Source: Orobanche coerulescens
Taxonomy: Eukaryota > Streptophyta > Magnoliopsida > Lamiales > Orobanchaceae
Length of the DNA stretch: 64,000 nt
NCBI GenBank assembly: GCA_033398695.1
Contig: CM065815.1
Location: 5,946,501-6,010,500, forward strand
Direction: 5' to 3'
The notes beneath the pieces were generated by a model, which saw only the letters and a list, made by a program, of their open reading frames with translations, was not told the origin of the DNA and did not search any database. The first letter of the stretch is position 1, and each line of letters begins with the position of its first letter. Positions 54,601 to 64,000 of this stretch are shown piece by piece. A program made the translations under genes and the position numbers.

Positions 54601-55994
54601 AGTGCTTTCATGGCTGTGATTACTCTGGGTACCGTCCTACTCTTAGTACCATAAAAAGTGATCAACTCGCCTTCAGAACACCTCAATGTCACCTTCTTCT
54701 CACGGCACCTTATATCGGCATCATGTCTATCGAGCCAGTCCATACCAAGGATCACGTAAAAATCCATCGAGCTAATCAAATACAGGCTAGCATCAAATTC
54801 TCTACCTCCTATCTCAATATTCTCGTCAATCATTGTATTAGTGAGGATCGTATTTCCTGACGGTAAGCTAACCTCGAGAGACTCAACAGTTCTAACGCTT
54901 TTATGACCAATGGAATGATAAAACTTTGCAGACATAAAAGTATGTGTGGCACCAGTGTCAAATAAAGCGAAAGCAGGCACATTAGAGATCATAAGCATAC
55001 CTGACACCGTGCTGGGATTCTCATCTGCGTCCCTTTGGGTCAAAGTATAAATGCGAGCTTTTCCTCCAGAACCTTGACCTTTGGCCCTTTGGAGATGACA
55101 ATTCGAAGATGAATGTCCTAGCTCCTTGCATCTATAGCAGACACCCTTTCCATACAAACACTCTCCGCCATGATTTTTACCACACTTTGGGCATGCAGGC
55201 CTAGTGATCGGTGCACCCGGTCCAGATTTCTCATCTACCTTCTTCTGTTTATTAGAATCCACAACCTTATTTTGGTTCCCGTTCCAATGCCTCTTACCGG
55301 TATTAGGCTTAGTTGACTGTTGTTGATCCAGATTATGGCTAGCCTCAACCTCTTGAGCTCGAAACACTGTCTCGGTATATGGTAGCACCCCATGACCAGC
55401 CACGATGTGACGAATACTCAGGCGTAAACCACTCCCGAACTTAAGGGCCCTCTTGCGGTCTGTATCCACCATGTGCTCCACAAAGAAGCTGATTTGGTTG
55501 AATTTCCTCTCATATTCTTCAACAGTCATCCCTCCTTGTTCGAGATTCCAAAACTCTCTCTCCATCTTCTCTCGGTAATGCTGTGGGTAGTACTGTTCCA
55601 TCACTATTTCCTTGAATCGATCCCAAATCAATGTAGCACGCTCGGCCGCCGGCCTCAAACGCCAATAGCTTATCCACCAGCGTCCAGCATCCTCCACCAT
55701 TTGATATTGGCCACAAAGAATTCTTTGCGCATCAGTGCACCCAATGAGCTCAAAGGTGCGCTCGAGCGACATGAACCATTCATCAACAAAAGCTGGTCCT
55801 TCTCTACCGTTGAATGTTGGTGGGGTGAAACGCCGGAACTGTTGCACAACTTGTGCCTGAGTAGGAGCTGGCACGTTATTGTTGTGGTTATCCTGACCTC
55901 CGTCACCACCACCACCAGCACCAAGGTTGGCATTCTGACAACTGAGATTATCTGCACCTCGGTTAGCTAGGCGTCCACGTCCATGAGTTGCCAT
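51609..55994 (-). CDS. gag-pol: Element D gag-pol polyprotein, open except for one amber codon
   Basis: ATG at 55994 (MATHGRGR; an upstream in-frame ATG at 56018 is also open). About 1460 codons with a single TAG at 52080-52082, in frame. Order: gag (residues about 50-215), zinc knuckle [14 protein letters not shown] (286-299), protease FDTGATHTF (about 345), RT with [20 protein letters not shown] and [10 protein letters not shown] (about 680), RNase H ([14 protein letters not shown]), integrase with HHCC finger ([11 protein letters not shown] ... CMICQ), D in [10 protein letters not shown] in [14 protein letters not shown] in [15 protein letters not shown]. After the amber codon come a GPY/F-like region and a chromo-like end ([20 protein letters not shown]). 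The stop codon would remove these last parts, needed for targeting. Confidence 0.93.
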
Positions 55995-56410
55995 TATCCT
56001 ATGGCATACCACACGCAACGACCCTTCAGTACTTACCCAACGACAGGGAGAAAATAAAATGGAGAGTTATATTACATCTCTAGCAATGATGATTTACGCA
56101 TGTCACACATATACTTATGAATTTATAAGAAAACAATTTCATGCCCAAATACTTTATCATAAAATTCTTATTTACAAAATATAATGAAGATGCATCTTTA
56201 ATGCATGAATCACGGTTGATCTGGTAAACTACATTCATCACATAATGAATAATAATAACTTAATGTACCTTGGAGTCGACGTGGAGCGGCAGAGGTGGAT
56301 GATCATAATTGCTAAAAATATTTGACTACTTGCGAAATAAAATTTCAGTTTTGAAAAAGAAAACATTTCAACGAGTCTACAGAACCGTAGACCCGCTCCG
56401 ATACCACATA
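55995..56410 (-). other. Element D 5' leader and primer-binding site
   Basis: Minus strand, after the right LTR: primer site at 56395-56406 (TGGTATCGGAGC), then a perfect hairpin GTCTAC-GGTTCT-GTAGAC at 56375-56392, then the leader to the gag ATG. Confidence 0.8.
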
Positions 56411-58988
56411 TGTAGCGACCACTTTTATAAAATATAATTCTTTAAATTTTAGGAAGAATAAATAGAAATTTTGCAGCGGAAATGCATTTTAAAAAGACGA
56501 ACTTAATAATCGCAAGTAATAATCCCAAGTCACCATTAAATAAAAACATACTTCGACGTGAAATTAAAACAAGTCGAACAATTATTCGAAAAGCGTAGCT
56601 TGAGGAAAATTATAGTAAATAAATAAATATCAACTCATGAAGTTTGATCATCCCACACTCAAGTGCATGCCACATCGAGCTCCTCAACCTGAAAGGGGGT
56701 AAAAAGTGGGGTGAGCTTCCAACTCGCTCAGTGTGGAGAATACGCAATATGTCTACGTTAATTACTAAATATATTAGCAAGTATAAACAACATGACTGAT
56801 AAATTCTGAAGCCCGAAGGCTTTATGCACAATTAAGTGCTTCTGACTGATTTGCACATTTAAGTGCTTCTCACTGATTGCACATTTAAGTGCTTCTGACT
56901 GGTTGCACATTTAAGTGCTTCTGACTGATTTCACGTGCACATACGAGACAATATATAAAGCAATTAAAATAAACAAAAGCATAATAAATCCCCACACCTG
57001 GATAAAATGCAGTTCTTGACTTGAATGTGATGAAGATGCTTGACTCAACAACTCTAGGCCCGTAAATTCTTGTTATTATCTACAATTAATAACAATAATA
57101 ATCACTATTATTATAATTTATAAATATATAATAACTCGGAATAAAATACGAGGCATAGATTAAAATTTAATTATTAATTTTAATGAATACAATCAATATT
57201 TTAATGGCTTGCGCCAAAATAGGGCTGGAATTGATTATTGAAAAGCTAATTAGAGTAACACTGAAAAATTAAACATTTTAAGGACTAAAATTAAATAAAC
57301 TGAAGAGTTGATTTGGGGTTGAATCGAAAGGTCTGGAAACAAGGGGGACTCAATTGAATAACCCTAGTAAGTTAGGGGGTATAAATACCCTATCCTTCCT
57401 CACGGGTCGGCCGAAATAATCTCATTTCTCCTGTTCTCACCCCTCGTCTCTCACTCTCTCACTCTCCCTCTCTCAACTCCTCACACACACACAAATTCAC
57501 ACAAACACCGAACGCACACACACACACAACTGCATACACACACACACACAGAGACACTCGAATTCACACACACCACACCAATTCGATGGAAAAGGCAGAG
57601 GCCTCGGCGGTGGCGGCGATTGCAGCGCATGGCTGTTGCCGGCGCGGCGAAGGTGGGTGGACCGAAACGGGTTCGGTCGAGGTTCTGGTTTAAGATCCGA
57701 ACTCGTGACGGCGGTGAAGGTGATGTGTGGCGGCGGCGCGATTTGGAAGGGGAAATAAGTGGGGGAAATCGGAGTTTGACGCGCGGCTGAGGAAAATTTT
57801 CCAGGTAAGGTTTCGGGATCTGAAAATTTGTTATGAGTTGGATTTGGGTTTGAAAATGGGTTGACCCGGTCCAGATCGGATTTCTGGTTCTGAGCAGGAT
57901 GTTTGGATCCGGGATGTGCTTGTGGGTTCGGGCTGTGCTTGTGGGTTGTCGAATGAATATTTCATGTTTGGGGTTTGATGATTTCAATCGTTTTTTTTTT
58001 CTTCTTGGTGGTGATGGCTTGCAGCGGCGACGGGATGGTATTCCGAAAACATAAAAGGGGCAGTGAGTCGGGGATGATGGTTCGGTTCATGCCGATAAAG
58101 ATGATAAAGGTGATTATGACAAAAACTGGAGCTGGTATTAAAGACAGTAATTTATTGGATTTGAACAATATGAGATAGTATATGCCCAAAACAAAAAGGA
58201 TTAAGAGTTTTACAGAACTTAAATTTTTGCTTAAAATGAGGTCAGACAAACAAAATATGATAAACCTTAAAGCTTACCTATGGCTGAAATATGATGTTGA
58301 TTGGTCTGATGATGATGATTGTAGGGCGACGGCAGGGAGAAAAAAGAAAATATTGGTGTATTGTGTGATCAGTTTTGAGTTTTAAATTTATATATTGTAT
58401 TGAAATGATTTCAAAGGTTTCTTATTTATTTGTGTTAATTATGACATAATTGTTTGAGAATTTATTTTCAATTAAATGGGTTGATTTGAGAGGTTAGAAA
58501 TGAATGAATGAAAATGGAACTGCAGCCAAAACGTTTCTCCTGGAGAAACAAATAGTCCTTGGACTAAGATGATAATTGGGCTGAAAATAGATATTTGTTA
58601 ATTGGGCCACTAAATTAATTATAAGTTTTGGTCTGAATTTTAAATAATAATAATAATATTACTTCTAATAATAAATAATAGAGATAATATTAATAATAAT
58701 AGTAATAAAAAATAATAAATAATATTATTATTTATCTTGTAAAATCTTTTGGGTAACGATTAATATTGCTTAAAATTTGACTTGGGCCTAGAAATGACAA
58801 CATGAAACACGATGAAATAAAACGAGAAATGACACGACATGAAATACATGACTGTACATGAATTAAATGACAAAATGAATTTGCATGATAATGAATTAAA
58901 CGGTAAATTATTTGGGCATTAATTTAATAAAATTGAATATAATTTCTATAATTCACAATAAATGTATATGCGAAATTGGGGCGTTACA
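56411..58988 (-). repeat. Element D LTR, right (5' LTR)
   Basis: 2578 bp, nearly identical to the left LTR. Differences include one more 26-bp unit (four, at 56825-56930) and lack of a 12-bp phrase near 56810. Confidence 0.94.
57380..57387 (+). promoter_or_regulatory. Plus-strand TATA box in right LTR of element D
   Basis: Same GGGGTATAAATACCC and C/T-rich leader as at 49957, again followed by the MEKAEAS ORF (57586-57693). Confidence 0.5.
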
Positions 58989-59690
58989 ATCTTTATGTTG
59001 TGTATTTTTATATAATTTATAGTAACTTGTGATATTTTTATGACTTTTTTTTAAATTAAATTACTTGTGTTGAAAATTTGAAATATTGAAAACTTGAAAT
59101 GCAATAAAGTAAAAATAGTTCTAAAACATTTACAATCAAAATAATGCATAAAAATTTATATCTTCATTGATTTCTATGATTCTATGTACAAAAGAAATTT
59201 TACAATGATACAATCTTTAAAATTGAATAAGTAAATCAACTAATACTAACTAATTCACTATATAAAAGAAATGTCAATTATGATACAATCTTTAAAATTG
59301 AATAAGTAAACTAACTAATTACTAACTAAATTAATAAAAGAAATGTTATAATGTTACAATGATACAATCTTTTTTTACAAGGGAAAAAAGAATGAATAAA
59401 TAAAGGGCTTGAGCTCAATTTTAATATTTAATCCGTCTCAACTAGCTTGAAATGTTATTTTTTTGAAATGCTTTTTTGAAATAAAAATTTGAAATGTTTT
59501 TTTTAAATAAAAATTTGAAATGTTTTTTATTTTGAAATAAAAATTTGATTTTTTTTGAAATAAAAATTTGAAATGTTTTTATAATTTTTATAAAATGCTA
59601 GTTGGGACGAATATTAAAATTGAGTGGCCTACGTATCTTCATTGAATAATGAAGAATCAAAGCCCACGTAGTTCTCTTACCTTAACTTAC
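58989..59690 (-). other. hAT 3' non-coding region, AT-rich
   Basis: Repeated 'gaaataaaaatttgaaatgt' phrases at 59470-59590. The words 'tggcctacgtatcttc' and 'aagcccacgtagttctc' (59622-59675) resemble the conserved 3' region of related plant hATs as I remember it. Confidence 0.5.
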
Positions 59691-60060
59691 CTAGTCGTAG
59701 GCCTCGGCGTCGGATCTTTCAGACTCGGTGTATGAATTGTTTGGGCTCTCGTCGGCTTGATCCCATTGGTTCTCTTGAGCGCGCAACTCGGCTTTGGACC
59801 AATCATCAAGCAACATGGTGGCCTCCATGGTTGCTTCTTCTTTCGTCTAAGACAAGTCCACCAATGCTAAATGCTTGCTCGATGGAGACCGTGGAGGCCG
59901 GAACTGCGAATAACTCCTTGGCCATGGTGGCGAGGATGGGATATTCCTTCTCGTGCATGGACCACCATTTCAAGATGTCAAATTTTTGACCACCTACATT
60001 TTTGAAAGCAAATGTATAGACAAATATGTATCTAGTTCGTTAGAAGTATGACTCCTTTGT
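59691..60060 (-). pseudogene. hAT transposase C-terminal domain
   Basis: On the minus strand, ELDTYLS near 60030, then FDILKWWSMHEKEYPILATM, ELFAVPASTVSIEQAFSIGG, VLDERRS, a small frameshift, and EATMLLDDWSKAELRAQ with an acidic tail, ending at TAG (59691-59693). This is the hAT dimerisation domain (PF05699 type). It closely matches the piece at 15655-15846. Confidence 0.85.
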
Positions 60061-60126
60061 GTTTGCATAAATGATAGGCGGCTTGAGCGAATTGGTTGTC
60101 GATAAAAGAAGTACCTCCTAATGAGC

Positions 60127-60639
60127 CTACATGAAATTGGTCTTGAAACTACTACTAGTGCTTACATTTGAAGAGTATGATGGGTTTGCTAGTGTATATT
60201 TTTGATCATATTCACTAAATAAGACCCTAAGTGTGCTTTCTATTCTAACTTTAATGTAATCTACGTTGGGAATGTAAAATTCCATTGGTTTATTAAAATG
60301 TTTAACGAAAATGTTAGAACTAAGTGTTTTAGTCTTACCCTTACCTCTAGTGGTGGGGAGGTCCGCCTCCACATCATGTCTTGCTTGATCGGCTTCTTCC
60401 TCCAACTCTTGGCTATACATTTGTCGACCATACATTTCATCCTCCTCTTCTTGAAGTTGTCGAGCATATTGTTCACTCATCATTTCTTCGGCCTCACGGC
60501 GTGACGACTTTCTACAACGGACTTTTTTCCTTGAGGATGAAGGAAGAGGAACATTTTGAGGAAAAGTGGGAATGCTATCAATATCTTCTTCGGTGTCGAC
60601 ATTGATAGACTTGCCACGATTACCACGAGAATGAGACAT
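60127..60639 (-). pseudogene. hAT transposase N-terminal part, catalytic core deleted
   Basis: The ATG at 60639 opens MSHSRGNRGKSINVDTEEDI. A basic patch (SSSRKKVRCRKSSRREAEEM), then a highly acidic Gln/Glu-rich segment, then near residue 108 a jump to sequence that normally lies late in the protein (KVRIESTLRVLFSEYDQKY), and a stop at 60127. The zinc finger and the catalytic domain are missing, so this fused 170-codon protein cannot cut DNA; whether it is made is unknown. Confidence 0.7.
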
Positions 60640-61560
60640 GATAGTATATATTAGAATTATAGTAGATAGTATAGATTATAATTATAGTAGATAGTATATA
60701 TTATATTATAGTGGATCGTATTTAGTATAGAATATAGTAGATAATATATGTATATATATATATATAGTAGATAGTATTTATATATAGTATAGTTAGGGGT
60801 GTTCAAAACCGGATTCGGATATCCGAAATTCGGATAGTAAATTTTGATATCCGATATCCGGAAAAAAATATAAATTATATCCGGATATCCTTATATTCGA
60901 AAAAATATTCGGATTTGGATATCGGATATCCGAATATCTGAAAAAAAACTTCGGATATGGATATCGGATATCCGAATATCCGAATACATTCTATTATTTA
61001 AAATATAAAAAAATATTTTTTTTAGGATTTTTCGAATATTTCGGATATCCGAATATCCGATTTTTCTGAAAAGTACTATCCGATATCCGAATCCGAAGTT
61101 CCGGATATCCGAGCTTCGGATATCCAAATTTTCGGATATTCGGAACTTCAGATTTTCGGATATTTCAGATCGGATATCGGATATCGGATATTGGATATTT
61201 TTGAACAGCCCTAAGTATTGTAGATAGTATATATATAATATAGTAGATAGTACATATATATAGTATATTAGATAGTATTTAAATAATATAGTAGATAGTA
61301 TTTATATATAGTATAGTATATAGTATAGTAGATAGTATATATATAATATAGTAGATAATATTTATATATAGTATAGTAGATAGTATATATTATAGTAGAT
61401 AGTGTATACATATATACAGTAGATAGTATATATTATAATTATAGTAGATAGTATTTACTATATAATATAGTAGATAGTATTTAGTATATAGTATAGTAGT
61501 CTTAGTAGATAGTATTTAATTTTAGTATTTAGTTACTTAGTAGAATTATAGAGCAAGAAC
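60640..61560. repeat. Degenerate AT-rich repeat (atagtagatagtat)
   Basis: The phrase ATAGTAGATAGTAT recurs many times on both sides of the nested MITE, upstream of the hAT transposase ATG (minus). Confidence 0.85.
60794..61213. mobile_element. hAT-type MITE, 420 bp, built of GATATCCG words
   Basis: Ends TAGGGGTGTTCAAAA and the complement of TAGGGCTGTTCAAAA. Target duplication AGTATAGT (60786-60793) and AGTATTGT (61214-61221), one mismatch. The body is nearly all CGGATATCCG-type palindromic words. The long frame on the minus strand (DIRISDIRI-like) is a by-product. Confidence 0.88.
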
Positions 61561-61860
61561 AAGAAGAGCAATTTAAATTTTAAAGAATGGAGGAGAATAG
61601 AAGTAGAAGAGAAGAGAGTTTAGAATATTGTTAACACAATGGGGTGATTTTAAAGGTGGAAGAAGGGGGGTATTTATAGATAAAATTGGGGGGCATTTGA
61701 GAAAATTTTGAATTTTGAATTTGAAATTTGAAAATTTGAATTTTGAATTTGGGTGGAAAACCGCCGGTTCCAGGCCGAACCGCCGATTCAGCCCGCCGGT
61801 TCACGGGCCCGTAACCGGCCCGTGCAGCACAGCGGTTCCGGTTAAAATGTGGCAACACTA
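61561..61860 (-). other. hAT 5' subterminal region
   Basis: 'aattttgaatttgaaatttg' simple repeats (61697-61750), then the GC-rich subterminal zone and terminus at 61860. Confidence 0.7.
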
Positions 61861-62265
61861 AGCCTGTATCGGAGAGGGATCCCGAACAGGGGTTGGTACC
61901 ATATTGGGAGTTGGATCCCTTACGTGTGTGTAATCCCGTGCAGGAGATGTAGCGATTGGCTCCGAAGGGACAACCGGCTCGCCATAGCCTTCAGCATTGG
62001 CAAATAGCTGTTCATCCGTCGTCGCCGCCAATGGCTCGGGATCTACTGTCTGGACAGTAGCAGCTATTTCTTCCGCAGGGGTTGCACCCTAGGGGTTTGA
62101 TTAAGTGGGTTGCGCCGATGATTTGGTTTGAGAAAGCTTCATTAGCTTTCTTTCCGGCGTCTCACCAGCAATGGGAGTTTTGCTGTGAGATATTTTCCTT
62201 TTCTTTGATGCCTCCTCGTTCCCGGACTTTGAAGTAATGTCCCTCGGATCAGCAGAGAGTGGCAT
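61861..62265 (-). pseudogene. Unassigned ORF remnant, two in-frame stops
   Basis: From ATG 62265 the minus strand reads MPLSADPRDITSKSGNEEAS, then SHSKTPIAGETPERKLMKL, two stops (TAA and TAG, four codons apart), and continues AEEIAATVQTVDPEPLAATT to VRDPTPNMVPTPVRDPSPIQ, where the hAT terminus cuts it. Pro/Thr-rich and acidic. It could be part of a retroelement extra ORF like that at 46893-48540. No known domain. Confidence 0.35.
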
Positions 62266-62339
62266 ATTTCAAACAAAGGGTCTTTCCCTGATCAGTCTTT
62301 CTTTGTTGAATACGGAGGGCCTGCTTCCTCCAATGTATT

Positions 62340-64000
62340 TGTAACACCCCCAGATCCGACCGGGAATATTACAGCGTCGTGGGCCCCGAGATGGAACCCA
62401 CAAGGCTGAAGGAATTTTTCGCAAACATTTACAAATGCCCAAGAGGCTAACGACGGTATTATCTATTAAAAACATTCGAAGATTTATAAAACTCGTTTAT
62501 CAAACCGTCGTAAAAACTCATTTGAAACCACAAGGCCCGAAATGCCAAGACTCAACAGTTTAAGAACATACGTTAAGCTATCGCTTACACGTACCGACAT
62601 AATAGATTTAGAGAACGATCACCAAGGTAACCTAAGTTACCAGATACCAAAAGACCATTTAAAAAATACTCACGCAGCGGAAAAAGACAAACGATTAAAA
62701 TACTCTAGCAGCGGAATACAACAACTGAACAGAAGCTCAATACACAAATACATGTCCTAGCCAGTATCCTCCGGGAAGCTCATCTCTTCACGACCGCTAC
62801 AAGCTTGATAATCCAAGAACCTAAAAAGAAAGCCCACGACGGGGTCAGCCATAATATCCAACAATGATAACCATCACATCACGTCAATAATTACATATCA
62901 ATGGAAATACCAAGTAAGAATACGACCAATGTAATCTTGTCGTCGTAACTTTACGAAAATCCACGATTCGTATCCTTAACAACACAATAAGATAATACCG
63001 AAATATCTGTACGGTATCTCAACAATACCCAAGGTTCTCAAAACATTATCATAACTCACGATACGGAAATTATACCAACTCTCGCCAATTCAATCCATCG
63101 GATAACGTCGACAATTCCAACACGATAATCGATTGTCCATCAAAGACAAGTACCAAGGAAATACGGAACATACCTCAAGATACGAAATACCATTACCATC
63201 ACGTCAGTCTAATCCGAGATCAGATCAACACAACATACGGACATGGTCCTAACACAAGACCTACAAATGCATACTCACATGACAACGTCAATATGATCAC
63301 AACAATAACGACAATGTATACTTATGGAAACCCATAATATACATATGCACAACAATAACAACACATATGGTAATCCAATGATCCAGCGCACACAGCTATA
63401 GATTCTCATGATGATCCCGTCGGACCAACACATGGTGGCATTACCTGTCCAACGATCCAGCACACACAGCTATAGATATCCCATCTTGATCCCATCGGAC
63501 CAACGCATGGTGGACATATGACAACAATGCACAACTGCACAAAACACAGTACACAATGCACGACAACAACAATGCACAAATGCATGACAACAATGATACA
63601 CGAATGTATCACAACATGATCGACACAAATGACAAGAATGATTAGAGTACTTGCTCCGAGTCCTTCGAGAGCAATCTCGATGTCCAAAACATCACGAACC
63701 ATTATCCTGAATATTCGACGATCCAAAATGTCACGAACGGTAGATAATTCACGTCTTCGTCTATACCACAACATATCTTCGATACCAAGTATACCAACAA
63801 TAAATGTAAATCATATACCTTATGATTTAATTCCCAAAACTCGTATACAACCTATAATCCCAAATCCCCTGTGATTACGATTATAAACATTGTTATACGA
63901 ATTATAAACGAATGAAACTGAAACCATTCATTAAATATTATAAACTGAGCAAGTAATAACTTGCCTCGATACCGTCGAAGCTGTTACCAATTCCATTGTC
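62340..64000 (-). repeat. Gypsy LTR, minus strand, partial, related to the LARD LTR
   Basis: On the minus strand it ends ...GGGGGTGTTACA at 62340. The preceding 60 bases follow the LARD LTR end (gtgg-ttcca..., 'ggcccac-g(a/g)cgctgtaata', 'gggggtgttaca'). No primer site follows it, so it is a 3' or solo LTR. It runs past the window end. It contains a pair of direct repeats ('gatccagc(g/a)cacacagctata', 63381 and 63450). Confidence 0.75.

Larger units (their letters stand above)
49005..58988 (-). mobile_element. Element D: Ty3/gypsy chromovirus (Tekay/Del-like), minus strand
   Basis: LTRs 49005-51567 and 56411-58988. On the minus strand: 5' LTR (right), primer site TGGTATCGGAGC (one mismatch to initiator Met tRNA), gag-pol, polypurine tract AAAGGGGGGTAGGT, 3' LTR (left). 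Flanking 5-mers (actta and atctt) do not match, which fits a recombinant array. The LTRs are very similar, so the element is young. Confidence 0.93.
58989..61860 (-). mobile_element. hAT deletion derivative, minus strand, left end missing
   Basis: Right terminus is the complement of TAGTGTTGCCACATTTTAACC, with a subterminal zone of CCGCCGGTT, GGCCCG and ACCGG words (61755-61840). It encodes the start and the end of a hAT transposase on the minus strand. The other terminus is not found before the element D LTR at 58988, so that side is lost or displaced. Confidence 0.75.

Noticed and set aside
57481..57987. 168-codon minus-strand frame in the right LTR of element D
   Set aside because: It depends on a CA repeat; the corresponding frame is not open in the left LTR.
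49000..58993. Normal target duplication around element D
   Set aside because: Flanking 5-mers actta and atctt differ; the left flank is element sequence, so a recombinant array fits better.
60891..61127. 78-codon minus-strand frame in the MITE
   Set aside because: It encodes only DIRISD-like repeats from GATATCCG words.
1..64000. tRNA or rRNA genes
   Set aside because: I saw no cloverleaf with A and B boxes and no rRNA blocks; the TGGTATCAGAGC words are primer sites, not tRNA genes.

Overview
The window is plant nuclear DNA, most likely from a eudicot. It is repeat-rich heterochromatin: almost every base belongs to a transposable element or a remnant of one, and I see no intact host gene. 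Plant origin follows from the element types: Tat-type and chromovirus-type Ty3/gypsy elements, a SIRE-type copia element, hAT elements, and Stowaway-like and Emigrant-like MITEs. A truncated plant carboxylesterase exon and a probable mitochondrial nad5 fragment agree with this. The exact family is not determined; the SIRE-associated ORF style loosely recalls Lamiales (inference only).

Layout. 1-6671: right-hand and middle part of Tat-type element A, which has lost gag and nearly all of pol but keeps a large 50-bp tandem array and an antisense spliced gene. It is inserted in the first exon of a carboxylesterase gene (6672-6881, minus). 6882-10940: AT-rich flank with a minus-strand LTR remnant, a 174-bp Emigrant/pogo-like MITE, a SINE-like fragment, a probable nad5 fragment and exon-like sequence. 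10941-16578: a hAT deletion derivative with 8-bp target duplication, split inside its transposase codons by a gag-only (TR-GAG-like) LTR element (11188-15654), and also holding a Stowaway MITE. 18215-28562: complete but mutated Tat-type element B (target duplication GCTCC), with gag, protease, RT, RNase H, a second RNase H, integrase, a 50-bp tandem array and the same antisense gene. 28917-40386: another hAT element, split by an 8.8-kb non-coding LTR element (LARD, 29297-38059, target duplication ATACC). 40774-41491: non-autonomous hAT with 8-bp target duplication. 41500-44819: LTR-like AT-rich DNA. 44820-48560: 3' part of a SIRE-type copia element on the minus strand, with an env-position coiled-coil ORF. 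48561-58988: minus-strand chromovirus gypsy element D, arranged as partial internal - LTR - internal - LTR, whose gag-pol is open apart from one amber codon. 58989-61860: minus-strand hAT deletion derivative with a nested hAT MITE. 62340-64000: start of a further minus-strand gypsy LTR related to the LARD.

How parts work together. In elements A and B the pol gene (plus) and an extra gene (minus, with its own TATA box and at least one GT-AG intron) converge on a 50-bp minisatellite; the shared layout in two diverged copies argues that it is a designed part of the element. The LARD carries three clusters of a GCGCACGCT motif, each just upstream of a GATATAAAT box. Both LTRs of element D carry a plus-strand promoter-like block that faces away from gag-pol. 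Nesting order gives relative ages: hAT hosts are older than the LTR elements inside them.
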